From: Mixophyes australis
Taxonomy: Eukaryota > Chordata > Amphibia > Anura > Limnodynastidae
Reading direction: 5' to 3'
DNA length: 64,000 nucleotides
Assembly (NCBI GenBank): GCA_036250195.1
Contig: JAVHZZ010000004.1
Location: 319,073,128 to 319,137,127 of the forward strand
Part shown: positions 11,488 to 23,578 of the stretch, in pieces
Layout of the letters: every line of letters begins with the position of its first letter
Numbering within the stretch: position 1 is the stretch's first letter
Notes under the pieces: generated by a model
Seen by the model: only the letters and a program-made list of their open reading frames with translations
Database searches by the model: none
Told to the model about the DNA's origin: nothing
Program-made: the position numbers and the translations under genes

Positions 11488-12069
11488 TATCTTTGATAAA
11501 GTCATCACATGATGACGAAACACTTCAGTTCATTTTACACTTGTTTATAAGATCGGGTTTGATAAACAGCTGTTTAATTTCTTGGATTCTTGCTTTGTAC
11601 TCATTTTTCGACACAGTTGAAGAAGGATTGTGCAATGTTATTTGGAAGCTTCACAGCCCTTATCACAGAGCTCTAATGGGAGATCCTGTTCGGGAGCAGT
11701 CTCTGCATATTGTGAAATCAAAGATTGGGATAAATTCCCTACTTATATTGCTTTTGATTGGACATAGAGTGGAACCTGAGAAAGTGGAAACACTCCCTAA
11801 GCCACACTTCTCCAGCTTCGGTGACACTTTCCCACTCCTGTGATTGAAAACTTTTGACCTGTGTACGATCGAGTAAGCAAATTCAGTTTATTATAAATAA
11901 GTCTGGACACGATTGGTATTTGACACTTAAAGTACTATTATTATTGCAACCTATCCAGTGATCTGGCCACTCACTTTAGGATTGCTTCTTAATCATCTCT
12001 GATTAAGACGATGTTTGTGGAGTACATATAGCAAGAACATACAAAATATTAGGCTGCTTTAAAAAAATT
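11488..12069. other. Unassigned DNA with hammerhead-like motif at 11493-11521
   Basis: At 11493 the text 'ttgataaa' is followed by a 7-bp hairpin gtcatca/tgatgac and then 'gaaac', the layout of a hammerhead ribozyme core (CTGATGA, stem II, GAAAC) with two core changes. No paired stem III is obvious. The rest has short frames only. Confidence 0.3.
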
Positions 12070-12083
12070 AACCCATTTCATTC

Positions 12084-12645
12084 AGTGGTGCTTGGAATGC
12101 CGACACCCAGTATAACGACCAAATAATTCCAATTGCAGTATTTCCAATATATATAAAAAAGCCTATTATAATGAAGACAGAGCACATGACCAATAACACT
12201 CCTGCACGGCTTCTATATATTCCGATAGTAGGAAATGGCGGCATGCCAAATTTACGTCACTTCTAATGCAGTTACTCATACTTTCGTTTTTAAAGCGGCA
12301 ATGCCAGGACCCGCCACCTCAAGAAACTAATCCAAGGGTTAGGGTTAGGTTTAGGATTAGGATTAGGAATAGATTTAGGGTAAGGGTTATAGTTAGAGTT
12401 AGGGTTAGGGTAAGGATTAGGGTAAGGATTAGGTTTAGGGTTAGGTTTAGGGTCCTGCCATTGCCACTTTAAAACAAAAATAAAACACTGGATTACAAGT
12501 GTATAGCAGCCGTGCAGTAGTGTTATCAGACATGTGCTCTGTCTTTATTATAGTAAGTCGGCATTTTAGATCGTAATTGCTGCAATCGGAATGATTTAGT
12601 CGTTATATCAGGTGTTGGCATTCCAAGCACCGGAATAACGTACCC
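12084..12645. mobile_element. Foldback element with telomere-like core
   Basis: Long inverted arms (about 12084-12330 and 12453-12645) begin 'agtggtgcttggaatgcc' on the left with the complement 'ggcattccaagcaccg' on the right. They share blocks such as 'agacagagcacatg' and 'gcaatgccaggaccc'-type text up to the core. The unit is flanked by 14-bp direct repeats, aacccatttcattc at 12070-12083 and aacccgtttcattc at 12646-12659 (one difference), probably a target duplication. No coding capacity: the arginine-rich frame over the core is an artefact. Confidence 0.82.
12335..12452 (+). repeat. Degenerate TTAGGG-like minisatellite
   Basis: About 118 bp of 'gggttagggttaggtttagg'-type units with ttaggg, ttagga, ttaggt and taaggg variants. 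It resembles vertebrate telomeric repeats but occupies exactly the loop of the foldback, so it was probably carried by that element and not left by a chromosome fusion. Confidence 0.9.
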
Positions 12646-12663
12646 AACCCGTTTCATTCTGGA

Positions 12664-13715
12664 TATTGTCATTTTTTATTTGAAAGTTGTTCTTCACCGC
12701 ACAGAGTTATAACCCCTCTACAAATATGAATTATATCTCCAAATATCTACATGAGGGGATGTGCACCCACACAGTTGTGTTAATCAGATGAACAACAGAG
12801 TGAGAGAATGAATTGTGTTAATAGGGCACTCTTTTTAAATTGGTTTTGCATAATAATCAAATGTTAAAAGATATAAACTTTATTAATATAATTTTAAAAA
12901 CAATTGTAGCGAAATATAAAAAAAAAGGACGTATGATATGAATACCAGAATAACTAATTATTGATAAAATGGTGGTATTATTTATTGTTATTGTTGTGTA
13001 TTATTTTTATTTATTTTATTTAATTATATATGTGAGGTGTTTATTAAATATTATACTTGTATTCAAGCTCCACAGTATCCATATTGATATTCAACTAAAG
13101 TTATAACAAATATAATAATTATCATTCTAACGGCGTCCCTCTCTTCATAAGGTTGGTATTTACTTTTTAGGATTGACATCCCTAAGATAGGGTGAGACAT
13201 TAGATTGTCTTTTTTTAGAATACATATAATATATTATTGATCTTTGAAGTATGAGCGTTTGAGAATTATTAATTTTTCATTGGATATTGTTTGATGTTTT
13301 GCTTGTTTTGCTTGATTGACTGTTTAATTCCGGTAGGAATCCAAAGATCCTATTTGGGGACACATGTTCCGTTTTCTTTTATGTATCATTTATATATGTT
13401 TGATGCATTTTGATTAAAATCGTATATTTTATATCGTTTTAAGTGTTGTACATTTACTACATTAAACCATCATAACATTTTGATAGTGTGTACCTATACA
13501 AATTGTATTTCTCCATTCCCATTCGTGGATTTTTATGATACCATCACAGTACTGCATTATGTTTCAATTGTTGTCTACCACATTTTTGGAGACTGGAGAA
13601 GTACACGGAATAGCACTTCTGTCAATCTTAAGAGAAAGGAGACACCCTGATAGTGGATTCCACCAAATCATATGATACAATGCACTTAGTGAGTGCTATT
13701 GAGTACATTAATCAT
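12664..13715. other. Unassigned AT-rich DNA
   Basis: No frame or known repeat seen; ends at an (ATC)n tract at about 13714-13735. Confidence 0.4.
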
Positions 13716-13918
13716 CATTATCATCATCATCATCAGGTATTTATATAGCGCCATTAATTCTGCAGTGCTGTACAGAGAACTCATTCACATCAGTCCCTGC
13801 CCCATTGGAGCTTACAATCTAATTCCCTAACATACACATACACATGGTCAGGAATTGAACTCATGACCCCAGTGCTGTGAGGCAGAAGTGCTAACCACTA
13901 GGCCACTGCGCTGCCCAC
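13716..13918. repeat. Dispersed repeat family A, copy 2 (internally deleted)
   Basis: Has the (ATC)n tract, 'tttatatagcgcc', 'ctgtacagagaactc' and 'gctgtgaggcagaagtgcta' blocks of family A. The central 'aattaacctac' and 'aggaaacccacg' blocks are missing: the text jumps from 'acacatacac' to 'atggtcaggaattg'. Confidence 0.75.
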
Positions 13919-15483
13919 CAAATGTTTTATCTCTCATTACAGTGCTTCACTATATATGCTTTTTCTTCTTCTTTTTTTTTGGTGGGGAGATAAATATCTA
14001 TCATCTGGATTTTGAGGCACATAAATCCTATATACCAGTGTAAAAGGATTATTTTGGGACACTTAAAGCACTTTGTGCAGTACCTTGCCCTACCATACAT
14101 GTGGGATCGTGAACATTTGTTTGTTATCTGTTTCTCAGTATATAATTATTCCATGTTGGGTTTTCCCTTCTGGGTCTATGTTAGTGATCAGCGCTGATAC
14201 CAGTTGTTTTATTATTGTGAGATTTATTTAAACTATCCACAAAATATTCACCTGATTCCACATTTGGCCCTGAAATGTGTACGTTTTGCTGGCAGAATTT
14301 AGATGTACAGTTATTACATTATGCTTTATGTACAGTATGATAACATTCATTACAATGTATTATTCATATTGGTATTTGGTATATAAAGCACCATAAGTGC
14401 ATGCCTTCCTAAAACAAATGGAAGTAGCAAATATTTTTTTTTCTTTTATAACTAAATACAAAATAAACAGAAAATTGGTCTGTTACGTCAAAAAGTAGAT
14501 TGAAGCAGAACCAAAGATGCAGAAAGAACAACATTTATCCTTATCAAAGTATAAAATGTCACTAAAGTGGAAGGGTTTTGTTTAGTAAGACATAAGTGAC
14601 AGCTCGTGGAATGTGATGGGTAGACAGCGTGTCTGACTGCGGTGAATAATTGACAAAACATCCGGGCAGATGCATAGCATTCAAACATTTTTTGCACACC
14701 CAGTGACTTTACAATTGGCCCTTCTGCTGTACAGACAAATGACAAAAAAGTGACTAGACCAGATAATTACACACATTTTAGTGTTGTGCGTCCAATTATT
14801 CACCTTTTATACTCATCTCTCTTAGGAATAATTGTAAACTAATTATGTAGAGCAGAAAATAGACAAAACATCTATTTACTCTTAACGCAAATTATATTCA
14901 ATATTAAAGGGCAAATAAAGGGATTTTAAATGAATGAACATATAGTGTAAAAATGATTTCATCCAAAGTATATTTTTCATATGTTCCCTGGCTGCCGGAT
15001 GCCCACGTATTACTAAATTCTACTATACTAGTCGGTGGGTTGACTCATAGGTGGAACAGACTTTCAAGGCAAGTCAACCCATTGGAATTTACTGACAATA
15101 ACATTGACAAGTCTCTCACAAGTCATGGAAAACTCATGATACAGGCCTGGACTCAGTGCATTGTTCCCTCTAAGCTATGTAACCTGTCAAGTTACTGTCA
15201 GGGCCAATGTACCCTTAGAACTGAGCAACTTGGAAAGAAAAGAACTGAAAATCTATTGTTCATGTTTTCACACTATTCTTTCCAGATAGCCCAGGTTTTA
15301 AAAATGTGTCCCTGGTGTCTTGTGTCCCTGGATATTTCCCTATTTTGTTATAATGACCAAGTGCACAGTATACTTCCTCTTATTCTGAAAACAGATGAGC
15401 GACGTCTCTCCATAATAGTGTTTGTAAAATGTAGAATTTGGCTGTCTTATATATTTTTAAGCGTTACTAGGTGCAAGAAGTAT
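13919..15483. other. Unassigned DNA
   Basis: Contains a 201-codon plus-strand frame (14953-15558) with no recognisable domain, mixed composition and an end inside a LINE tail, so I do not call it a gene. Nothing else recognised. Confidence 0.4.
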
Positions 15484-16562
15484 ACATCATTATCATCATC
15501 ATCAACATTTATTTATATAGCACCAGCAAATTCCATAGCGCTTTACGATTGGGGTTAAACACAGTAATAAACAATACTGGGTAATACAGACAAAGAGGTA
15601 AGAAGGCCCTGCTCACAAGCTTACAATCTATGAGGAATATTATAAGCTTGCCTGAAGAGGTGGGTTTTCAGAGAACGTTTGAAAGTTTGTAGACCAAAGG
15701 AAGGTCTTATTGAAAGGGAGGAAATTGGATAGAGTAGGTGCAAATCCTGTAAATGGAAATGGGAGTATGTAATGAGAGTGAATGAGAGATGCAGATCATG
15801 TGCAGAACGGAGGTTTCGAGTTGGGAGATATTTTGAGATAATTGTGCAGCTGTATGTTGGTGCAGTTTTGTTGATGACTTTGTAGGTTAGTAAAAGTATT
15901 TTATATTGGATTAGAAAAAAAAAACAGACAACCAATGTAAAGACTGACAGAGTAGTTCAGCAAAAGAAGAACAATTTGCAAGGAAAATCAATATAGCCGC
16001 TGCAAGCAAAATAGATTGAAGATATGAGAGTCTGTTTCGAGGAAGACCAGTAAGGAGGTAATTGCAATAGTCAATATGGGAGACGAAGAAAGTATGAAAT
16101 AGAGTTTTTCGCAATGTCTTGTTTAAGGTATGTGCAAAAAGTTTTTTAAATGTATGCAACATGATTTAAATATAGAGTTGATGTGGGGAACAAAGGATAG
16201 TACTTAGTCAAGGATCATACCTAGGCAGCGAGCTTGTGGGGTGGGATTTATAATCATGTTGTCAACATGATACTGAACTCCAAAGGAGCTTATTAGTTTT
16301 CCTAAAGATGTGGTATAGATAGAGAACAGCAGAGGGCCTAGTAGTGAGCCTTACGGGACTCCAACTGATAAAGGAAGCAGAGCAGTGGTGGACCCAGAGA
16401 AATTAACGCTGAAAGAGCGATTAGAAAGGTAGGATGAGAACCAGGATAGGACACTGTAGACCTAGGGATTGGAGTGTTTGTATGAGAGGAGAGTGGTCAA
16501 CAGTGTCAAATGCAGCAGAGAGATGCAGGAGAATTAGAAGAGAGCAATTGACTTTAGTTTAG
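15484..16562 (-). mobile_element. L2-like LINE, RT to 3' end, degenerate
   Basis: Read on the minus strand, it carries in order '[10 protein letters not shown]' (near 16520), 'YLSNRSF'-like and '[11 protein letters not shown]'-like blocks, a decayed YADD motif, 'HIDYCNYLLTGLP' (16060-16110), 'QYKILLLTYKVINKTAP' (about 15860-15910) and 'FKRSLKTHLFRQAY' (about 15640-15680). The 3' end is on the left at an (ATC)n tract and 'tttatatagcacc'. This order is that of L2/CR1-group reverse transcriptases. Many stops and shifts make it dead. Frames at 15621-15935 and 15911-16162 are its remnants. Confidence 0.9.
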
Positions 16563-17332
16563 CATGCAAGAACTGTTGTAAACCTTTCATTTAGTAATTA
16601 CTATTATTATTATTATTATTATTAGCTACTGGATTGGTCTTCTCCTCTCTTTTACACTATGTCACAGGCATAGTTTAGGAAATGCCAGTAATACAGGAAG
16701 CTATATATTGCAATAATTGTGAGTAACTAAATACATGTGAAACAAAGAGCAAGTAGTTCTTAAAAATGTTGTTGCGATTTTGCAAGCAGAACCAATGTTC
16801 ATGACAATGCAGTTCATTAATACATTATGTTAGGAAGCCATGGTATTAATGAGGCACACATTTTACTTTCTGCCAACTCATGGACATCAGTTCAGCTGGC
16901 CCTTGCAAATGTGGGGCCTTGTATGAATTAATTTTGCCCAACAAACTGTATTAATCTGTCACTGTCTCAACCCTCGCCCAATATGGTTCTCTCTTTGCCT
17001 CCACAGGATGGAATAATCTCCCCGGACAGTACTCTATCTGCCCCAACTCCCTCTGGCTCTCTCCCCCTTCCCCCGTTCTCCTCCACCAATCTTCTCTCTT
17101 CCCCAGTTCATTCTTGCCCTCATCCAAATCTTTCTTATCCCCATCATGGATTCCCCACCTCTCCCTTGTAGATCTGTTCAAAAGATAGAAAGAAAGTTGC
17201 CTTACCTTAAAGGCAGTGGCTGTTCTTGACTCCTCTCCTCTGAAAGGCAGAATTGCATTGTTGTTATTTCACTTCCACAATGCTTAAAGGATTTTCCCCA
17301 CCTCTCCGATTTTTTCGGCACTATAAGGTGCT
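16563..17332. other. Unassigned DNA
   Basis: Contains an (ATT)n run at about 16597-16624. A pyrimidine-rich stretch at 16970-17170 with 'WNNLP'-like translation may be another LINE 3' scrap, but this is weak. Confidence 0.35.
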
Positions 17333-18046
17333 TGTCACTGTTCCAAAGAGAGACAACTGGATCCTGGTAGTTCACTGGAATTGACGTGACTTCAGCTAGG
17401 GGCGCGGAGTCTAACAAGCGAAAGGTGTTCACCAGTGATGGACTTTGCAGCTTCCACTTGCTGGTCGTGGCCCCCTAGGAAAATCCCAGCGAACCACGAG
17501 AGAGAGAGTGTAGACAGATGTTAGGTAGTATGCGTTGCTACTAGCAAATGGCGAGAAGATGAGCCAAGGGATGTTGCTAGGAGCGAATCTACCAGATAGC
17601 CTGTCACGTTGCCACTGGAGGTGGTAGCGATGATGATGCGATAAAGGGAACAGGAGTAGATAGTGGAATATACTGTGGCATAGGAGCCCGGAGGTGCAGG
17701 AACTCAGAAAGGCTGAGTAGAAATCCCCGGGAACTTGAGACGACACAGGAGCTGTATTCAATACGGGTGTCAGAGACTGACTGAAAGAACCAGCACAGAT
17801 TTCAGGTCAGAAGGCATTTTATAGTGTAGTTCCAATTAGGCAGCCAATAGAGGGCAGTAGAAACACAGAAAAAGGGTTAGGACGTTCTGTGCATGCGTAG
17901 AACCAGTAATGGCCGAACAAGGAAGCAGAGAGGCAGCGCTGGACGACTGCAGCAGCGGGGAACAGGTAAGTGAAGAAAACCGAGAGATCAGGCGGGGGAG
18001 CAGCGGTAGAGCACGGGTACACACGCCGGCTCCTGCGAGTGTGACA
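17333..18046. mobile_element. Solo LTR with 5-bp TSD (gtgct)
   Basis: Starts 'tgtcactg' and ends 'gagtgtgaca', the TG...CA ends of an LTR, between perfect 5-bp repeats gtgct (17328-17332 and 18047-18051). At 714 bp it has no coding region, so it is best read as the product of recombination between the two LTRs of a Gypsy-like element. 'ggcagccaatagagggcagt' and CpG-containing text near its end resemble other LTRs here. Short frames within are chance. Confidence 0.8.
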
Positions 18047-18051
18047 GTGCT

Positions 18052-18369
18052 GTATTACAATAACACTGATGGGACCCTAGGTCCCCATAGCAGTTAAGCA
18101 AGTTTCCCTGTGCCGTGGCACTGACCAAATGTCAGCTCTACTCCAATGAGTAGGTGGCAGGTGCACTTTATTTTATAGTGACTGGTCCATTTTTATTTTT
18201 GGATTTGTCTCTTTATACAGATAATTACAGCTTGAACACAGTATAACTGTCTCAGACAAACAACGCTAAAGACAATACTATCAGATGGTTGGTGAGAATT
18301 TAGATACTTACAGGTTTGCAACATAATGAAAGGTGTCAAGCCAGCACAAGTGTACGCACTCATGAATGG
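18052..18369. other. Unassigned DNA
   Basis: Short non-coding stretch ending in the target duplication of the next element. Confidence 0.4.
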
Positions 18370-18377
18370 TTTAACAT

Positions 18378-18667
18378 CAGGGGCGGGCTGGGCCGGGGGA
18401 CAAAGGGGCATCGGCCCCCTGGGCCGCTCAGACTTTTTTGCTTTTAGGGCCGGGGAGTAGGCCGGCCGGCCAACCCCCGATGCAATTTCTCCGGATTTTT
18501 ACCCGCGGCCGCATCTGATGACATCAGATGCAGCCGTGTCAGAGCACAGGCGGCCGCATCGCATGACACGGGATGCGGCCGTGTCATCAACGACACGGCC
18601 GCATCCCGTGTAATGAGATGCGGCCGCCTGTGTGCCCCCCTGCCTGAAGTATCACAGCCCGCGCCTG
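18378..18667. mobile_element. GC-rich hAT MITE with perfect 8-bp TSD
   Basis: Termini 'caggggcgggctgg' and the complement of 'caggcgcgggctgt' lie between perfect 8-bp repeats tttaacat (18370-18377 and 18668-18675). The 290-bp body is very CpG-rich against AT-rich surroundings. It contains a near-perfect 88-bp palindrome at 18545-18632 built from 'gcggccgcatc' and 'gggatgcggccgtgtc' blocks. Non-coding. Confidence 0.9.
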
Positions 18668-18839
18668 TTTAACATCAGCCTTTGATGTGCTACTTTGTGT
18701 AACTCCCTAGGAGGTGAGCACAGCAACATTGCTTGTCAAAATAATGATCATTATCACTTATAATATAAACTTATACAACTATCCATGCAGCGCTTGCAAA
18801 GACTGCCATGTGTATAATTACAATGCTTAGTATAAATTG

Positions 18840-19506
18840 ATAATTAACTTCTCACCCTCACCTTTAAAGCTCTTAATAAATCCTCCCCTTCCTACATCAC
18901 CAATCTCATCTCTATCTACACTCCGAGCCACCCCATCCTCTCTGCCTCTGACCGCCGCCTCACTGGTTCACTGATCACCTCTTCTCAATCCCGTCTCCAG
19001 GACTTTGCTCCCTAGCTGTGGCACAATCTTCCACGTTCCATCAGGTTAGTATCTACTCTCAAAGGCTTCAAGCATGCCCTTAAGATTCATTTTTTAATTC
19101 AAGTCTATCAGTTCTCCTCCTAACTCTCTCCCCCAGTTGGTACCGCCCTATTTGTGTCTCCCCTTTCCTTTAGAATGTAAGCTCTCAGGAGCAGGGCCCT
19201 CTTTCCTTGTGTGCTCCTTTTACTATTCCAACGCCCTCTGTACCTCTTAGCCTGCTTCCCTAGCCCTATTTTCTTTCGTTTCGGCCTACTTCTCGCTGAT
19301 TTCTACCATCACTTTCACTCATTGTCCCAGTAATAATTTGGTTTGCATCACCATGTTACCTGTGTCTGTGTATATATTATTGTTCATTTTTGTTCTTTCT
19401 GTATCATGTTGTGTCATGGCTCACTGTTTTTGGTATGTTATGTACGGCGCTGCGAACCCTTTGTGGCGCCTTGTAAATTAAATATAATAATAATAATAAT
19501 AATAAT
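18840..19506 (+). mobile_element. L2-like LINE 3' end
   Basis: Plus-strand translation shows 'LTLTFKALNKSSPSYITNLI', then 'WHNLPRSIR' and 'LKGFKHALKIHF', the end of an L2/CR1-type RT ORF. It is followed by 'ttagaatgtaagctctcagg' and the terminal 'acggcgctgcgaaccc..tttgtggcgcc' with an (ATA)n tail at 19483-19506. 5'-truncated and with stop codons. Confidence 0.85.
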
Positions 19507-21026
19507 TATTGGGACATGAGCTGATCCAGGAGGTCATTTCAGAAGCACAAAACATAAAATGCACATTCCCACTGTGCACCTCGATTTGTGCAAGTGCGCC
19601 AACATTTTCACCAATACACATAGGCTTGCAGAGAAAGATGGTGGGATTTGTGGAGGTGCAGATGTTTACATAGGTAGAGGGAAGGAGTTAGGCGGAGTGA
19701 GTCATTCCATGCAAAGTACAGACTAGACAGTAAGTTGGAACCTAGTTCTGTAGAGCAATGCAAAACCAATAATTAATTTTGATTATTGAAAAAGATAAAG
19801 AATTGGAGAGGATGTATTTTTAGGGGTTCCCTTCCTGGGAGAAGGGGAGTATGGCCATTTCCGGTTCAGAGAAGAACTTGATTTTTTGACAACCAGAGGG
19901 TTGGAAGGGGGCCCAAACCACAATCTTGCCTTGGATTCCTTGGGGTCTTAATCAGGCTCTCGTCTTCCGAGAGGCATTTTGCAGTCTGCATCAACTGTGT
20001 TTTGTGAATGAGGTCTGTCATACTCACCTTCTGGTAAATGCAGCATGGGATGTTAAACCATCTATTATTATAAACCTTTGGAAAAACAATTGATGCTGCA
20101 CAATACAGACATAAGTATTCATACAACAGAACAGTAAAACTATTGGCTACACAAACCAGTAAATTCTATGTTCCTTAAAGTTTCCGTATGTTAAAACATC
20201 AATACATATTATACAAGTTTTCATTGACAATGTCCCTTTACATTTGGATCAGCTTCTTTCTGTAGTATCCCCCCACCCTGTTATTATCCAGTGTTAATTT
20301 AATGTCTGACTTCACTGCCCCCTATGGGGACAACATGCTTTAAAAATTTGAGCACTTTGGCCAGCATTCATGAAAACACCTGTGTAAACATTCCTGAAAA
20401 TAGCCATCAATAAGTCAGTTACATACATATTCATAAATGTATAAATGTTAAATTAGAATTCCCCAACACTATTTTTCTCTCTGTCTCACAGGGATACAAA
20501 TATTGAATATATGTTGTCTTGCGTTGTTTGTGTAGCAATTGTATTTTTTTTTATTTAGCTTTAGGACAAATATGTTGGATTGTAAAACTTTTTCCCCCAA
20601 ATCAAAGTGCAAACCGATTTTCTTGACTGCACTGTTGTTAGGTGTAAAATTCAGGCGGTAACTCTAGTGCAATAACTGTTTGTTTATTTAATTAGGTGTA
20701 ACAACCAGCAGAACAGCTGCAGGTTCTGCAAACACAATAACTAATTTAACATAATGGTTCTGGGTAAACATAGCTGGAAAGGAAATCGCTTATAAAACAC
20801 TTCAGCGTATCTAACTAAAAAAAGATATTTTAAAAAAACAGACAATTAAATCTGACATGATGAGTAATTAAGAGATCAAGGTCGAATTTAGACTATGGCT
20901 TTTTTTTAATACAATAAGTCTAATAACTATAAAATAATACAAAACTGAACTGTTAGGATCATAAGGAACACAAAAATGGTTATATATGAAAGGGTAAAAT
21001 GTGCACCTCCCACAGTGCACTATAAT
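19507..21026. other. Unassigned DNA
   Basis: About 1.5 kb with no reading frame above 86 codons and no identified repeat. Confidence 0.4.
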
Positions 21027-21345
21027 TATTATTTTTTATTATTATTACCATTTATTTATATAGCGCCACTAATTCCACAGCACCCACATCAGTCCCTGCC
21101 CCATTGGGGCTTACAGTCTAAATTTCCTAACACACACACAGACAGAGACAGACACACAGACAGACAGACAGACACACAGACTGGGGTCAATTTTGTTAGC
21201 AGCCAATTAACCTACCAGTATGTTTTCGGAGTGTAGGAGGAAACCGGAGCACCCGGAGGAAACCCACGCAAACACAGGAAGAACATACAAACTCCTCACA
21301 GAGTAAGGCCATGGTCGGAAATTGAACTCATATCCCCAGTGCTAA
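21027..21345. repeat. Dispersed repeat family A, copy 3
   Basis: Same block order as copy 1: ATT tract, 'tttatatagcgcc', 'catcagtccctgccccattg', a (CAGA)n microsatellite at about 21131-21180, 'gcagccaattaacctacca', and 'aggaaacccacgcaaacaca'. It stops within the last block. Confidence 0.8.
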
Positions 21346-22382
21346 CAATACATCTGTTTTATGGAGAAGTGCATGGATTTGCAGGCCAAGATGGAAGTGT
21401 CCAGTGAAGTGCAAATTTTGCATCTTTTGATAGGAGCTGCAGAGCAAGGTGATCCTTGCTTAATGTGGGCTAGAGGTATGAATATGAAGTCAGATATAAA
21501 AAAAAGAGGTGGGCACAATATGAAGATGCCATCTGCTTCATCAAATGTGCGCCGCAAGGCATATTATTAATCAAATCGCATTGCTGCACACTCTGCAGGA
21601 TGTTGAGTGCTTTTCTGGGAGATGAGCCTTTCTTTCAGGAGTACATGAGGTCCCCTGATAATCTGAAAGTCTCTAGGGTCGCGGTCGAAAGTTGCTCATG
21701 GTTGAGCAGGTGCAAAAGAAATGCCTGTGTTAGATGCATTTACGACTGTCTGCAAGATCTGCATCTGATCGCAATAGAGTCAACACGCTCTTACTGTACA
21801 TTTGGGAATCTCGAAAAGTCCATTCACTGCCAGTCATAGAGGTCAATACATCTGAGAGCCGTACAACTTTGCATCAATCTCTATAGTGTGAGTCTGTTTT
21901 CTGAGCATGCAAATTGCAAAAATACAACATACGCTCAAAACAGCTACTTGCGTTCAGCTGTGCATGACCCCCCAATTTTCAACTGGACACATTAACTCTT
22001 ATAATAATAATAATATATAATATATAATAATGGTCACCTTATTTTCTACTGGGCACTAATAAAGGGGCACTTACTGGCATATTATCTTCTACTGGGGTCT
22101 TATAGTGGCACACATATTGTGTTCATGTCTGCATTCCTTTATGTTCAGTAAATAACATAGTAATGTAGTAGTGTATCCATTATCTCTGCAAACAATTTTG
22201 GTTGTAATGGCATTTTCACACCATTTGATGAGCACATGAGTATACTCTTAGATGACAAAAATTAAACTGGTCTATACCTTCGTATATTTATATTTTATAT
22301 TTGTCTTAATCTTAATCTTTTTTTTTTTCAACTCTGGCATTTTTATTTGGTATGTGTGTGTTTGTGTGTTTCTCTTGCACAC
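21346..22382. other. Unassigned DNA
   Basis: Overlapping short frames on both strands at 21342-21570 and one at 21600-21839 show no recognisable motif. An (ATA)n-like patch lies near 22000-22030. Confidence 0.4.
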
Positions 22383-22385
22383 TTA

Positions 22386-22560
22386 GGGCTAGATTTACTA
22401 ACCTGCGGGTTTGAAAAAGTGGGGATATTGCCTATTGCAACCAATCAGATTCTAGCTTTCATTTATTTAATACCTTCTACAAAATGCTAGCTAGAATCTG
22501 ATTGGTTGCTATAGGCAACATCCCCACTTTTTCAAACCTGCAGCTTAGTAAATCTAGCCC
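22386..22560. mobile_element. PIF/Harbinger-like palindromic MITE (TTA TSD)
   Basis: A 175-bp element with inverted arms of about 80 bp, beginning 'gggctagatttactaa' and ending with its complement, flanked by TTA at 22383-22385 and 22561-22563. A 3-bp TTA duplication is typical of Harbinger elements. Arms share 'gtttgaaaaagtggggat' and 'caaccaatcagattctagct'. Non-coding. Confidence 0.85.
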
Positions 22561-22563
22561 TTA

Positions 22564-23578
22564 GTCAGTTGAAAATATTCTCTCTGTGTAGCACAGTTCT
22601 TGGAATATTCTTGCTTGGACATGCAATTGCTTTCGTGTTGCGGAAGCATGTTGTTATTTCACAGCTTTTGTAGAAGGTACAATTCAGAATGCTACAACCT
22701 GTTTGCACTTTTATAGTTGTGATTGTACACACAAATTACCTCTAATGATGTTGAAACAGAAGATGTGACAGTTCATTGAAGAACAAAAGTTTATGGGGAA
22801 GTAATTTCCAGTTATACAGAGTTAAGGCATACAGTATGTGTAAAATGCAAGGAAGTCTTGTGCCAGGTGGGTTATTTAAGACTTTTGTCTACAATATTAT
22901 ACTACATCAAAGAAATGCATTGCATTTATTGATTTAGCAAATGTTGTGACATTTCCTTGTTTCTCTTTTTTCATTACTTCATTACATGGTGATCTTGTCA
23001 AGAGTGAACCTTAATATGAAATGGGACATTAATGAATTGTATATTATACCTGGATATTGATAACTTTTATGTATTTATAGGGCTATCCCCAACAAACAAA
23101 ACATTGCCTGCAGCTTAAACATTATTTAACACCACCCAAGGGTGCTTCTGTGTGTATGTTGCACTTTATTTTTTGTCCTTTTATATTCTATCGTAAGAAA
23201 AAACTTTATATTTTATCCAAACTCCAAAATATTGGGACCAGAGTGAAAGATGGGGCACACCTGTGTTTTGTCGAAGTCAAATAATTGGTTGACGTTGATT
23301 AAATAAATAAATATCGATTTGTTATAGTTTGTTATAGTTTCCTATGCGATTGCAATTAGTACGCAACGGTGTACAAAGGTTCATTGCGCAATTGCATAGG
23401 AAAAAGTAAATACAATTACATTCACACTTACACTTGTAAATAGGTCACTTTAAATAAACTTTTCAACTGACATTATTTTATTATTAATATAAAGCGCTTA
23501 GAGATTAATCGCAATATGGTAAACCTACATAAACATATATAGAGTTCTGGACATAAGAAATGTATTGTGTTTGGTCTT
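22564..23578. other. Unassigned DNA with a 60-bp hairpin
   Basis: No genes. At 23341-23400 an inverted repeat 'cctatgcgattgcaat' ... 'gcgcaattgcatagg' could form a hairpin and may be a decayed MITE. Confidence 0.45.

Noticed and set aside
11062..11496. 144-codon plus-strand frame with 37-bp repeats
   Set aside because: Antisense to hAT copy 1 and composed of its tandem array and 5' hairpins.
12335..12452. Relic of a chromosome-end fusion
   Set aside because: The telomere-like tract is confined to the loop of a mobile-looking palindrome and has no head-to-head arrangement.
12266..12472. Arginine/valine-rich 68-codon frame
   Set aside because: It is the telomere-like repeat read in one frame.
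14953..15558. 201-codon plus-strand frame
   Set aside because: No recognisable domain, no codon or motif pattern, and its end runs into the tail of a LINE on the other strand.
16970..17171. Possible exon after a 'cctccacag' acceptor-like site
   Set aside because: Pyrimidine-rich text of the kind seen in LINE 3' regions, with no conserved protein motif or partner exon.
23341..23400. Small hairpin as an RNA gene
   Set aside because: A single imperfect inverted repeat in AT-rich DNA with no promoter or precursor-like features; more likely a decayed MITE.
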